A DNA stretch of 27,286 nucleotides from a virus: positions 1 through 27,286 of IMG/VR virus record IMGVR_UViG_3300010155_000072, one strand, 5' to 3'. Below the pieces are notes generated by a model that was not told where the DNA came from, made no database searches, and saw only the letters and a list, made by a program, of their open reading frames with translations. Positions 1-7,909 of this stretch are shown here, piece by piece; positions within the stretch are counted from its first letter, which is position 1; every line of letters starts with the position of its first letter. The position numbers and the translations under genes are program-made.

Positions 1-29
1 ATAACGGCAGCTTACAAGGTAAAGATTAG
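1..29 (+). CDS. 3' end of a gene entering from the left edge (partial)
   Basis: A reading frame open from the left edge codes for a few residues (ending NGSLQGKD) and stops at TAG 27-29, directly against the ATG of the next gene at 30. The abutting stop and start, with a Shine-Dalgarno-like AAGG just upstream, suggest translational coupling in one operon. Only nine codons are visible, so the product cannot be identified. In P22-type gene order the terminase often lies upstream of the portal, but nothing here shows this is terminase. Confidence 0.35.
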
Positions 30-194
30 ATGCGCTCATATGGAGAAATAAACGAAGTAGACTTTAAACGGTTTGGTTATGATATTTATAACTTAGCCTT
101 TAAGTATGAGTTGAGAGATTATCACGGTAAAAAGTTTGTTTATGTTAACTCAATGGCTGAGTTGCGAGAAGAAATTAACAATTTCAAAAAATAG
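30..194 (+). CDS. Small hypothetical protein, 54 aa
   Basis: The frame runs from ATG 30 to TAG 192-194 and encodes a 54-residue protein rich in Tyr, Phe, Lys and Glu, starting MRSYGEINEVDFKRF and ending with a charged helix (AELREEINNFKK). An AAGG ribosome-binding site at 16-19 is well spaced from the start, and the start abuts the stop of the preceding frame. There is no signal peptide or membrane segment. I do not recognise the family. Its place upstream of the virion genes makes it an accessory gene at the start of the late block. Confidence 0.6.
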   Translation: MRSYGEINEVDFKRFGYDIYNLAFKYELRDYHGKKFVYVNSMAELREEINNFKK

Positions 195-260
195 TGATAA
201 CGTGCTAAATTATACTTTGTTAATATTAAAATAAATTTTGCTTTTTTAAGGTGTTTTTTA
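195..260 (+). promoter_or_regulatory. AT-rich leader, possible promoter
   Basis: This 66-bp gap is strongly AT-rich and separates two short genes. It contains TATACT at 211-216, a plausible -10 element, but no convincing -35 box 16-18 bp upstream. A ribosome-binding site AAGGTG at 248-253 serves the next gene at 261. A phage-specific or late-activated promoter would fit, but sequence support is weak. Confidence 0.25.
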
Positions 261-374
261 ATGATAAGACCTATCACAAAGGAAATTATTTCTAGCCCGG
301 TCAAGGGCGGTAGTGACACGCCATCTAGAGACGTTGGCTTTAATGTCTGGCAAAACTTTAACCAGTGGGGGTAA
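261..374 (+). CDS. Very small hypothetical protein, 37 aa
   Basis: ATG 261 to TAA 372-374 encodes 37 residues, starting MIRPITKEIISSPVKGG and ending in an aromatic and amide-rich tail (FNVWQNFNQWG). A good AAGGTG ribosome-binding site lies 7 nt upstream, and the stop is only a few bases before the next gene. Both support a real, translated small gene. No membrane segment or signal peptide is seen and I do not recognise the family. By position it might be a small virion-associated peptide or part of the following gene's expression unit; that is inference. Confidence 0.5.
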   Translation: MIRPITKEIISSPVKGGSDTPSRDVGFNVWQNFNQWG

Positions 375-377
375 GTA

Positions 378-1874
378 GTGGTTATGAAAATAGCACTTAA
401 TAACACGACAGAGCGAAGCACTAACGGAACGCAAGATATAACAACAACAGGTCTTGGTACAACCATAGGCGCGATTGGGCTTGGCGCACAATCAACAATA
501 GACTCTTTTCAATCTGCATTAAGATTAAGTGCTGGCTTAGCGTCAAGTGTAGCAGACCAGGCGACAGTACAATCAAAGATAATTTCCGGTAGAAATACGT
601 TTATAAACACAAATCAACATTACGCTGATGAAGGACTTTTCCTTGGTCGTAGAAATAGCAATAACGGCGGCTCTATTGTAGAGCAGGCGGTTAGTGCGTT
701 CATAACTGATGGTTTTACTTTAAATTATACTGATGCAAGCTCAAATGTTCGTGACTTCTTAACGCTAACTATTGCTAGTGATACAGAACAAGCAAAAATG
801 GTTAAAGTAGATGAAAACCAGCTTAACGGGGCGTTCACTGATACAACCATACCGTTTAGACCTACTTGCGCATTAGTGCTAACAGCTAACGATGACTTTC
901 GCGGGATAACGGCGCACGAAGGTTACGCATCAATGACGTATTGTTTTATTACGTTTGATGATTTAGGCGCAGCCACTTACGCAGGACAAACGCATAGCAC
1001 AAGGTTGGTTGATGGCGGAAGTACAGAAGCGTTAGCGATGGTAAATAATGACGCTATCTATACGTTTGACCCTACTGAGGATAACGCTAATTTTGACGGC
1101 AAGTTTACACTAGAGCTAACAAGCGACACTAACTTGCGCTTAAATACAGTTCAAAGAACCGCTGATGCGCAGGCGGCAGAATTTGCAATAATGCTAATAG
1201 ACACTGGTGATTACGATGTGACCGTGGGCATTGCAGATACACCCACAACAACAGGTATTCAGTCGCTAATTACCGGATTACCTAGTGAAGCTCAGGCAAT
1301 TATCTATGGTATTAACCACATTGAATCTGTTAACACTGTAACAACGGGTGCTAATGCTGGGACGATGGGTTTTGGTGCTATTACTAGGCCGCCTGATGTT
1401 GCTGCGGGTAATGCTGAGGGTTGCGCTAACGCAATGAATGAAATTGGCGTGAGTACAACTAACGCACAAAACTACACATCAAGCGCAGCTATTGAAGTTT
1501 ATGATGATGACGGTGGCAGCACCAATAAAATAAAAGGTACTTTTGATAGTTTTACAGCTTCAACTGTTGAAGTTAATTTTACTGATGTTTCAAGCGCTGC
1601 TAAAAAATTCCCGTACATTGCATTTTCGGCGAGTGTCGAAGCTATCTCATCAATAGTTACGTTTGATGTTGGAGCGCCTGACGGAACCTATTTAACCACG
1701 ATATTAAGTGATAGCACTCCGGCAGAAATAATAACATCGGAGTTTAGAGAGTTTACTTCTGGCTCTACCTCTTTCTCTATAAGCTTAGAGGTTGGTGCAC
1801 AGGTTTACGGGTTAGTTAGAGATAATAGCGTCCCTTCATTGTTTTGCGCACCTTTGAAGGCTGTTTCAACTTAA
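378..1874 (+). CDS. Putative virion protein upstream of the portal, 498 aa
   Basis: A 498-residue protein very rich in Thr, Ser, Ala, Asp and Gly and poor in Lys and Cys, a composition typical of beta-rich phage structural proteins. The first ~80 residues look like an alpha-helical or low-complexity N-terminus (GLGTTIGAIGLGAQSTIDSF). The rest has alternating beta-strand-like patterns, and a segment around 330-350 carries ITRPPDVAAGNAEG. The start is ambiguous: GTG 378 or in-frame ATG 384 (2 residues shorter), both behind the G-rich stretch at 367-371. It sits two genes upstream of the portal, in the rightward late block, so a capsid decoration or other virion role is likely. I do not recognise a named family. 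Confidence 0.75.
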   Translation: MVMKIALNNTTERSTNGTQDITTTGLGTTIGAIGLGAQSTIDSFQSALRLSAGLASSVADQATVQSKIISGRNTFINTNQHYADEGLFLGRRNSNNGGSIVEQAVSAFITDGFTLNYTDASSNVRDFLTLTIASDTEQAKMVKVDENQLNGAFTDTTIPFRPTCALVLTANDDFRGITAHEGYASMTYCFITFDDLGAATYAGQTHSTRLVDGGSTEALAMVNNDAIYTFDPTEDNANFDGKFTLELTSDTNLRLNTVQRTADAQAAEFAIMLIDTGDYDVTVGIADTPTTTGIQSLITGLPSEAQAIIYGINHIESVNTVTTGANAGTMGFGAITRPPDVAAGNAEGCANAMNEIGVSTTNAQNYTSSAAIEVYDDDGGSTNKIKGTFDSFTASTVEVNFTDVSSAAKKFPYIAFSASVEAISSIVTFDVGAPDGTYLTTILSDSTPAEIITSEFREFTSGSTSFSISLEVGAQVYGLVRDNSVPSLFCAPLKAVST

Positions 1875-1890
1875 ATTAGGGGTTATAAAA

Positions 1891-2157
1891 ATGACTATAG
1901 CAATCAGTGGTAAAGAAATAATATGGACGAGTGGAGCTGTTAGGGTTAGTTGTTCAGGAGGTAGTAGTTTATTCGAAATAAACCAAGATAGTATAGGCTG
2001 GAATAATGTGAGTGGAGGCATTATTGTTGATGGTGTCATTCCTGACGGGGCTGTTTTTTGCACAGAAGATTTAACACCGAGCGAGCAGGGTAGTGTTTTA
2101 TTAAGGTTTACTGGTGATGGTAACGTTTCATACCAAAGAATAATAAAAAAGGCTTAA
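1891..2157 (+). CDS. Small putative virion protein, 88 aa
   Basis: An 88-residue beta-rich protein (Gly, Ser, Val and Ile patterns such as WTSGAVRVSCSGGSSLF and GSVLLRFTGDGNVSYQR), ending in a basic KKA. It starts at ATG 1891 behind a good AGGGG ribosome-binding site and ends two bases before the portal start, so it is translated in the same transcript as the portal. It has no signal peptide or membrane segment. Size and predicted beta content would suit a small head decoration protein, but no family is recognised and the function is open. Confidence 0.7.
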   Translation: MTIAISGKEIIWTSGAVRVSCSGGSSLFEINQDSIGWNNVSGGIIVDGVIPDGAVFCTEDLTPSEQGSVLLRFTGDGNVSYQRIIKKA

Positions 2158-2159
2158 CA

Positions 2160-4286
2160 ATGAAAAAATCATCCAAAATAGATCAGCTCTACAACAAGCC
2201 AATTAAGAAAACTTCAGTCACAACCGAAGAAGATCGCGGTGTTCTCAAGGTAGCTCGTGAACGTGCTCGTGACGGGGCCAGTTATTGGAAAGAAAATTGG
2301 GAGGCGGCTGAAGATGACTTGCTTTTCTTATCTGGTGAGCAATGGCCTTCACAAGTACGCACTGAACGAGAGCTTGAGCAAAGACCTTGTTTAGTTAATA
2401 ACGTATTACCTACCTTTGTTGATCAGGTTCTTGGCGATCAGCGACAAAACCGTCCGGCCATTAAAGTTAGTTCAACTGAAGTTACTCGTGTTCCTGATGT
2501 TGAAACCGGGGAAGATACCACGCTTAAAATATCTAACGTAGCTGGCAAGAATGATTATGAGCTTGCTGAAGTATTTACCGGGCTAATTAAAAACATTGAA
2601 TATAATTGTGATGCTGAAACTGAATATGATATTGCTTTTCAGTCTTCTGTTGAATCTGGTTTAGGTTATTTGCGTGTTCGATCTGATTACTTGGCAGATG
2701 ATAGCTTTGAACAAGACTTGCTTATTGAAGCTATTCAAAACCAATTCGCTGTTACTATCGACCCTAACGCTAAGAAGCGTGATAAGTCTGATATGAACTG
2801 GTGTTTAATTGATGACACTATGGAGAAGGAAGCGTTCAAAGCAATGTACCCTGATGCTATTGCCGATCCTGTTTATGAAGATAGTGTTGCTGATTATGGC
2901 ACTTGGTTTACTGAAAAGACTGTTCGTGTAAGTGAATACTTCACTCGTGAACCAGTGACTAAGAAAGTAGCTCTTTTGAGTGATGGTCGTTCTTTCTGGT
3001 TAGAAGAGCTTGAACCTATTGTTGATGAATTACTTGAAGCTGGTATTTCAATTGTTCGCACTCGTAAGGTGAAAACATTTAAAGTCTACTGGCGCAAGAT
3101 TACCGGGTGTGATGTTCTTGAAGGTCCTATTGAAATTAAGTGCTCAACTATTCCAGTTATCCCGGTATGGGGTAAGTCATTGACAATTAAGAAAAAAGAG
3201 ATATTTCGTTCTATTATTCGCCATAGTAAAGACGCTCAACGAATGGCTAACTACTGGGATAGCGCCGCAACTGAATCAGTAGCATTAGCGCCAAAGGCTC
3301 CTTTTGTTGGTGCTGACGGTCATGTTGAAGGTCGTGAAAATGAATGGGAGAACGCCAACACAACCAACCAAGCTATCTTAACTTACATTCCTCAGTATCA
3401 AGGCGACCAAGGGCCACGAAGAGCGCAAGCCGCTCAAACACCAGCCGCCGAAATTACTTTAGGCATGAACTCAACTGAAAAGATTAAATCAACACTTGGT
3501 ATGTATGACGCTTCGCTTGGTGCTATGGGGAATGAAACTTCAGGCAAAGCAATCGTAGCAAGACAGCGTCAAGGTGATCGCGGTTCGTTTGCCTTCATTG
3601 ACAACCTAACTAAATCAATTTGCCGGGTTGGTAAAATACTGGTTGAAATGATCCCTTATATTTACGATACAGAACGTGTTGTTCGCTTGAAGTTCCCTGA
3701 TGAAACTGAAGACTTTGTTAAGTTAAATGAGCAAATATTTGATGAAGAGTCTGGTGAGTGGGTAACTATCCATGATCTTAATGTTCAGAAGTATGATGTT
3801 GTTGTTACTACTGGTCCAGCTTTCGCAACTCAACGAATAGAAGCCGCTGAAGCAATGATTCAATTTGCTCAAGCTGTTCCTGCTGCTGCTGCTGTTATGG
3901 CTGATCTTATTGCTCAAAACATGGATTGGCCGGGTGCTGATGTTATCGCTGAACGATTGAAAAAGATTGTACCGCCTAATGTATTAACTAAAGACGAACG
4001 TGAAAAGCTTCAAGAAGATATGCCTGAGCAAACAGAGCCAACGCCTGAACAGCAACTTCAAATGAAGGAAGCTGAAGCAACTAATAAACAGGCTGATGCT
4101 AAAATTGCTCAATCTGAAGCTGATATGTTTGAGGCTCAACTTGATACTGATGAAGCTAAGAAAAAGTTAGCCATGATTGAAGATATGGCTGAAGGTGGTA
4201 GCGTTGTTTATCAGCAAGTTAGAGAGCTAGTAGCTGAAGCAATCGCAGAAATAAGCGCAAGTCAAGCAAATGTGACAGCGCAATAA
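2160..4286 (+). CDS. Portal protein, P22 gp1-like
   Basis: The 708-residue product matches the P22-like portal family (P22 gp1 is 725 residues). The N-terminal part has family-typical segments: a helix with YWKENWEAAEDDLLFLSGEQW (about 42-62), RPCLVNNVLPTFVDQVLGD (about 75-93) and GDQRQNRPAIKV (about 92-103). The last ~100 residues form a long Glu/Ala/Gln-rich helix, as in the C-terminal barrel of P22-type portals. The protein forms the dodecameric ring at the capsid vertex through which DNA is packaged and ejected. The ATG is behind AAAGG, and the next genes are scaffold and coat, the standard P22 order. Confidence 0.95.
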   Translation: MKKSSKIDQLYNKPIKKTSVTTEEDRGVLKVARERARDGASYWKENWEAAEDDLLFLSGEQWPSQVRTERELEQRPCLVNNVLPTFVDQVLGDQRQNRPAIKVSSTEVTRVPDVETGEDTTLKISNVAGKNDYELAEVFTGLIKNIEYNCDAETEYDIAFQSSVESGLGYLRVRSDYLADDSFEQDLLIEAIQNQFAVTIDPNAKKRDKSDMNWCLIDDTMEKEAFKAMYPDAIADPVYEDSVADYGTWFTEKTVRVSEYFTREPVTKKVALLSDGRSFWLEELEPIVDELLEAGISIVRTRKVKTFKVYWRKITGCDVLEGPIEIKCSTIPVIPVWGKSLTIKKKEIFRSIIRHSKDAQRMANYWDSAATESVALAPKAPFVGADGHVEGRENEWENANTTNQAILTYIPQYQGDQGPRRAQAAQTPAAEITLGMNSTEKIKSTLGMYDASLGAMGNETSGKAIVARQRQGDRGSFAFIDNLTKSICRVGKILVEMIPYIYDTERVVRLKFPDETEDFVKLNEQIFDEESGEWVTIHDLNVQKYDVVVTTGPAFATQRIEAAEAMIQFAQAVPAAAAVMADLIAQNMDWPGADVIAERLKKIVPPNVLTKDEREKLQEDMPEQTEPTPEQQLQMKEAEATNKQADAKIAQSEADMFEAQLDTDEAKKKLAMIEDMAEGGSVVYQQVRELVAEAIAEISASQANVTAQ

Positions 4287-4359
4287 AAAAGGTTTATTAT
4301 TAGTTTAACCCTACCAGTGGGGTTCACTGGGCTAAAATTCGTATCATTTAGGATATGCC
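4287..4359 (+). promoter_or_regulatory. Leader with two mutually exclusive hairpins before the scaffold gene
   Basis: The gap between portal and scaffold holds two overlapping hairpin options. One pairs AACCC 4307-4311 with GGGTT 4320-4324. The other pairs CCAGTG 4314-4319 with CACTGG 4325-4330 (perfect 6 bp). They share bases and cannot form together. No run of T follows, so this is not a classical terminator. The scaffold ribosome-binding site (AGGA, about 4350) lies downstream. A role in mRNA processing or expression balance is inference. Confidence 0.35.
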
Positions 4360-5268
4360 ATGACTGAAGAAGTTACACAAGACGAAACTGCTGGTTTTGT
4401 CACAACATCAAATGATTTACCAGAAGTTCAACCTGAGTCACAGGAAGAGCAGACACCAACGGAAGAGGCCACTCCCGAAGTTGACGCTACTGTAGAAGAA
4501 GGGAAAGAAGCTGATAAAGAAACTGATGAACCCGGCACCGATACCGCCGCCGACACTGACAAGGCTAAAAAGCCTAACGGTGTTCAAAAACGTATCGACC
4601 AAGTAGTAAGGGAACGTGAAGACGAGAAGCGTAAAAACGAATCGTTAGAAGCTCGTATTAAAGAACTGGAAGGTAAGCAACAAAAGCCTGAAGAACAAGC
4701 TGAAGTAAAGGAGCCTGTTGAATCTGACTTTGATACTTACGATGAATATCTTGATGCTTTAGACAAGTTCGACAAGCAGCCTGATCAGAAGGTTGAGAAG
4801 GAAGCCGACACTGGTAAGGAAGATAAGCAAACGCAAGCAGATGAAGAATTGACCGACTCGCAGAAGACGGCCTTGGCCATTACACAAGAACGTGTTGCTT
4901 CTGCCGAAAAGCCTGAAGACTTTGAAGCTGTTGCGCTTAATCCTGATTTGCCTGTAACTGGTGAAATGCTTGAAGCATTAGCTGAATGTGATGACCCGGC
5001 AAAGGTTATGTATCATTTAGGCCAGAACAAGGATCTTGCTACTGATATTGCTGGTCAATCACCAGCTCAACAAATGCGAGCAATCGCTAAACTTGATCTG
5101 ACGGTGAAGAGCAAACCGCCGAAACCGACAAAAACAACTAACGCGCCGGAACCTATTAGTCCTGTTGGTGGTAGTGACGCACAAGAGAAATCTGTATCAG
5201 ATATGTCTTTTGCTGAATACGAAGCCCACATGAATAAGAAAGAGCAAAAGCGCAAATCATCTTGGTAA
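4360..5268 (+). CDS. Scaffolding protein, P22 gp8-like
   Basis: A 302-residue, highly charged protein; P22 scaffold is 303 residues. Residues 1-70 are acidic and Glu/Thr/Pro-rich, a coiled-coil-like helix spans about 73-112 (KRIDQVVREREDEKRKNES), more acidic linker follows, and the C-terminus is a short basic helix ending MNKKEQKRKSSW. In P22 the basic C-terminal helix-turn-helix binds the coat protein, and the position between portal and coat is the same. It would direct procapsid assembly and leave before or during packaging. Identification rests on composition, length and order rather than on a specific motif, since scaffolds diverge quickly. The start is set by AGGA six bases upstream. 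Confidence 0.85.
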   Translation: MTEEVTQDETAGFVTTSNDLPEVQPESQEEQTPTEEATPEVDATVEEGKEADKETDEPGTDTAADTDKAKKPNGVQKRIDQVVREREDEKRKNESLEARIKELEGKQQKPEEQAEVKEPVESDFDTYDEYLDALDKFDKQPDQKVEKEADTGKEDKQTQADEELTDSQKTALAITQERVASAEKPEDFEAVALNPDLPVTGEMLEALAECDDPAKVMYHLGQNKDLATDIAGQSPAQQMRAIAKLDLTVKSKPPKPTKTTNAPEPISPVGGSDAQEKSVSDMSFAEYEAHMNKKEQKRKSSW

Positions 5269-5283
5269 TTAGGAGAAGCTATC

Positions 5284-6537
5284 ATGGCTGTTCAAAATAA
5301 CAATCTCTTAACAGATGACGTAATCGCAAAAGAAGCGTTACGCCTGTTAAAAAATAACTTAGTTATGGCTAAGTGCGTATATCGTAACTATGAAAAAACT
5401 TTTGGTAAGGTTGGCGATACCATTCGCTTGAAACTTCCTTATCGTGTTAAGTCTGCCAGTGGTCGAACACTGCAGAAACAACCAATGGTTGATCAAACCA
5501 TTCCATTTAAGATTGAATATCAAGAGCACGTTGGCCTTGAATTCACTGTTAAAGATAAAACTTTAGATATTACTCAGTTTTCTGAGCGTTACTTGAAGTC
5601 TGGTATGGTTCAAATTGCTAACCAAATTGACCGCTCTTTAACTATGACGTTGAAGAAAGCGTTCCACTCTTCAGGTACTCCGGGTGTTCGTCCGGGCGCG
5701 TTTATTGATTTTGCTAACGCTGCCGCTAAGCAAACAACTTACGCCGTTCCTAGTGATGGTATGCGCCACGCCGTACTTGACCCGTTCACTTGTGCCTCTC
5801 TATCTGATGAAGTAACCAAGTTATTTAAAGAAAGCATGGTTGAGCAAGCTTATAAGATGGGTTATCGCGGTAAAGTTTCTGAGTATGAAACTTATGAGTC
5901 TCAGAATCTACCTAAGCACACTGTTGGTAATCACGGTGGTACTCCGCTTGTTGCTGGCACTGTTACTAATGGTGATACTGTTGCTTTTGATGGTGGTACA
6001 GCTTCAACAACTGGCTTCTTGCTTGCTGGTGATGTTATTACCTTTGCTGGTGTATTTGGCGTTAACCCACAGAACTATGAAACAACTGGCTTGTTACAAG
6101 AGTTTGTTGTTCTTGAAGATGTTGATACTGATGGCGGTGGCGCTGGCTCAATTAAGATTTCTCCAAGCCTTAATGACGGTACAGCAACAACCACTAACGC
6201 CGCTGGTGATACTATAAGCTTGAAGGCTTACCAAAATGTTACAGCTCTTCCGGCTGATAACGCGCCTATTACGGTTCTTGGTGCTGCCAATACAACTTAC
6301 GAGCAAAACTACTTGTTCCACCGTGACGCTATCGCACTAGCAATGATTGATCTTGAGTTACCTCAATCAGCCGTTATCAAGTCTCGTGCCGCTGATCCTG
6401 AAACTGGTTTATCGCTATTAATGACCGCTGCTTATGATATTAATGAGCAAACGGAAATTACTCGTATTGATGCCGTATGGGGTGCCGATATGATTTATGG
6501 TGAGTTAGCTCTTCGTTTATGGGGCGCTGCTGCTTAG
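5284..6537 (+). CDS. Major capsid protein, P22 gp5-like
   Basis: A 417-residue coat protein of the P22 gene 5 family (P22 coat is 430 residues), expected to have the HK97 fold. Recognisable parts are the N-terminal arm and helix (NNLLTDDVIAKEALRLLKNN, residues 6-25), the GDTIRLKLPYR segment, the QEHVGLEFTVKDKTLDI region (about 80-96), and a central stretch around 215-340 with GDVITFAGVFGVNPQ that fits the inserted I-domain of P22-type coats. The ending IYGELALRLWGA is typical of the C-terminal P-domain strand. An AGGAG ribosome-binding site precedes it. An intrinsic terminator follows, as expected for the most abundant virion protein. Confidence 0.95.
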   Translation: MAVQNNNLLTDDVIAKEALRLLKNNLVMAKCVYRNYEKTFGKVGDTIRLKLPYRVKSASGRTLQKQPMVDQTIPFKIEYQEHVGLEFTVKDKTLDITQFSERYLKSGMVQIANQIDRSLTMTLKKAFHSSGTPGVRPGAFIDFANAAAKQTTYAVPSDGMRHAVLDPFTCASLSDEVTKLFKESMVEQAYKMGYRGKVSEYETYESQNLPKHTVGNHGGTPLVAGTVTNGDTVAFDGGTASTTGFLLAGDVITFAGVFGVNPQNYETTGLLQEFVVLEDVDTDGGGAGSIKISPSLNDGTATTTNAAGDTISLKAYQNVTALPADNAPITVLGAANTTYEQNYLFHRDAIALAMIDLELPQSAVIKSRAADPETGLSLLMTAAYDINEQTEITRIDAVWGADMIYGELALRLWGAAA

Positions 6538-6554
6538 TAGTTAACCCAAGTTAT

Positions 6555-6580
6555 AAAGCCCGGCACTAGCTGGGCTTTTT
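6555..6580 (+). terminator. Rho-independent terminator after the coat gene
   Basis: The stem AAAGCCCGGC (6555-6564) pairs with GCTGGGCTTT (6569-6578), with one G-U pair and an ACTA loop. The run of five T at 6576-6580 closes the stem and extends beyond it. It lies 18 bp after the coat stop, and the late genes continue downstream in the same direction. It therefore probably attenuates the transcript rather than ending the operon, raising coat mRNA over tail genes, unless late antitermination overrides it. Confidence 0.75.
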
Positions 6581-6619
6581 GGGTGAAAGCTTTCAACAAC
6601 ATTTAAAAGGTAATCCCTC

Positions 6620-7156
6620 ATGGAAAAAGTAATAAATCCAAAAAAAGCAGTATTCTTATTTAATGCCGATCACCCTAAAGGTGAAATGTTTACACTTACT
6701 CAAGAGCAACTTGAAGCTAAGCTTGAAGATGGCTGGTTTGATACTCCGGCACGTTTAGATTTACCAGAAGATAACGATACTGGCTTGACTGAAGAACAAG
6801 TTTCTAATGCTCGCCCTGAAGACTTAGTTAAACTTGTTGAGTCATATGGCTTTATCGTTTTAACTCCTGACCAACTTAAAGCAGAAGCTAACAAAATGGC
6901 TGAAGCTGCTTTTAACCCGGCTAACTTAACTGATGAAACAATCATTGAAGAAGCTGAACGCCGCGGCTTAAAGCAATCTGATAAAGGTGCTGACGAGCTT
7001 AACGCTTTACTTGATCGATTTAATGAAGATCCTAAGTCATTAAACAAAGAAGAGCACATTATTCTAGGTAAGTCGCTTGGCTTAACTCTTCGCTCAAACT
7101 TTGGTGAAGACACTATGATCGCCAAAATTACTGAAGCTTTAAACGAGGCTGAATAA
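6620..7156 (+). CDS. Head-region protein of unknown function, 178 aa
   Basis: An acidic 178-residue protein between coat and the gp4-like adaptor. Its N-terminus (VFLFNADHPKGEMF, residues 11-24, then GWFDTPARLDLP, 38-49) is a short module I recognise from small phage head-region proteins ('hP.G..f...e.l..GW.dtP'); no function is assigned to it. The rest is mostly helical and Glu/Leu/Ala-rich, ending with a LGLTLRSNFGEDTMIAKITEAL segment that resembles the small HeH/LEM-like helical fold. An AAAGG ribosome-binding site sits nine bases upstream. It could be a head-completion or capsid-associated protein; this is inference from position. Confidence 0.75.
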   Translation: MEKVINPKKAVFLFNADHPKGEMFTLTQEQLEAKLEDGWFDTPARLDLPEDNDTGLTEEQVSNARPEDLVKLVESYGFIVLTPDQLKAEANKMAEAAFNPANLTDETIIEEAERRGLKQSDKGADELNALLDRFNEDPKSLNKEEHIILGKSLGLTLRSNFGEDTMIAKITEALNEAE

Positions 7157-7157
7157 C

Positions 7158-7907
7158 ATGGCTACTACGGTAGGGGATATTATCAGAAGCTCCATGCGTA
7201 AAATTGGCGTTCTAGCCGCTGGTGAACCCCTGCCAGCTAATGAAGGTGACGATGCTTTAGTTGTATTTAGACAGATGGTTGACGCTTGGACAAATGAAAC
7301 CTTGCTTATTCCTGTTGTCGGCGTTGTCACTTTTACTCTTATTGGTGATCAGTCTGAATACACTATTGGTAACTACCCTGAACCTTTACCAGTACCGTTG
7401 CCAGATAACCACATTGAAACAGCTCGCCCTGAAAGGATTATCGCGGCGTTTATTCGTGATCAATACCAAACTGATTACATTCAAGAAATTATTGACGTTA
7501 AAACATTCTCAAGGATTAGCCGCAAAACTAACGCCTCTCGCCCTTCTCGTTTTTACATTCGTGAAGGTTGGCCACTAAATACAATTTTATTTGAAGCTGT
7601 TCCTTACGATGGTGAAACACTTCACCTTGAAGTCATTCAGCCATTAAGCGAGATATTATCAACCGCTTGTTTGACTGATGTTGTTAACTTGCCACCGGGT
7701 TACGAGCGAGCACTTATCTTTAACTTGTGTTTAGACTTGGCTGACGAGTGGGGTAAAACCGTTACTCCTTTAGTAGCTACTAATGCTGTTGAGGGTAAGA
7801 AATGGCTTAAACGTAATAACTACCGCCCTCTTGTGCTTGGCATGGATAGAGCTGTCGCCACTCAGCGTAAAGGCATTGGAACTTACATTATTGAACAGGG
7901 GCCTTAG
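7158..7907 (+). CDS. Head-to-tail adaptor, P22 gp4-like tail accessory factor
   Basis: The 249-residue product resembles the P22 gp4 family. The N-terminal helix pattern VGDIIRSSMRKIGVLAAGE (residues 5-23), followed by EGDDALVVFRQMVDAWTNETLL (about 29-50), is the family's signature start. Beta-strand stretches then follow, and a helical C-terminus has the LPPGYERALIFNLCLDLADEWG pattern (about 178-199). It is longer than P22 gp4 (166 residues). The protein joins the portal ring to the tail during head completion; P22 gp4 has also been linked to peptidoglycan hydrolysis, which cannot be judged here. It overlaps no neighbour and is followed within two bases by the gp10-like gene. Confidence 0.85.
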   Translation: MATTVGDIIRSSMRKIGVLAAGEPLPANEGDDALVVFRQMVDAWTNETLLIPVVGVVTFTLIGDQSEYTIGNYPEPLPVPLPDNHIETARPERIIAAFIRDQYQTDYIQEIIDVKTFSRISRKTNASRPSRFYIREGWPLNTILFEAVPYDGETLHLEVIQPLSEILSTACLTDVVNLPPGYERALIFNLCLDLADEWGKTVTPLVATNAVEGKKWLKRNNYRPLVLGMDRAVATQRKGIGTYIIEQGP

Positions 7908-7909
7908 TA

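Noticed and set aside
140-491. Two minus-strand frames opposite the start of the 498-residue gene
   Set aside because: They overlap each other and two supported plus-strand genes, have no ribosome-binding site and no recognisable composition.
5840-6217. 125-residue overlapping frame on the plus strand inside the coat gene
   Set aside because: Leucine-rich shadow of the coat coding sequence without a ribosome-binding site; no independent support.
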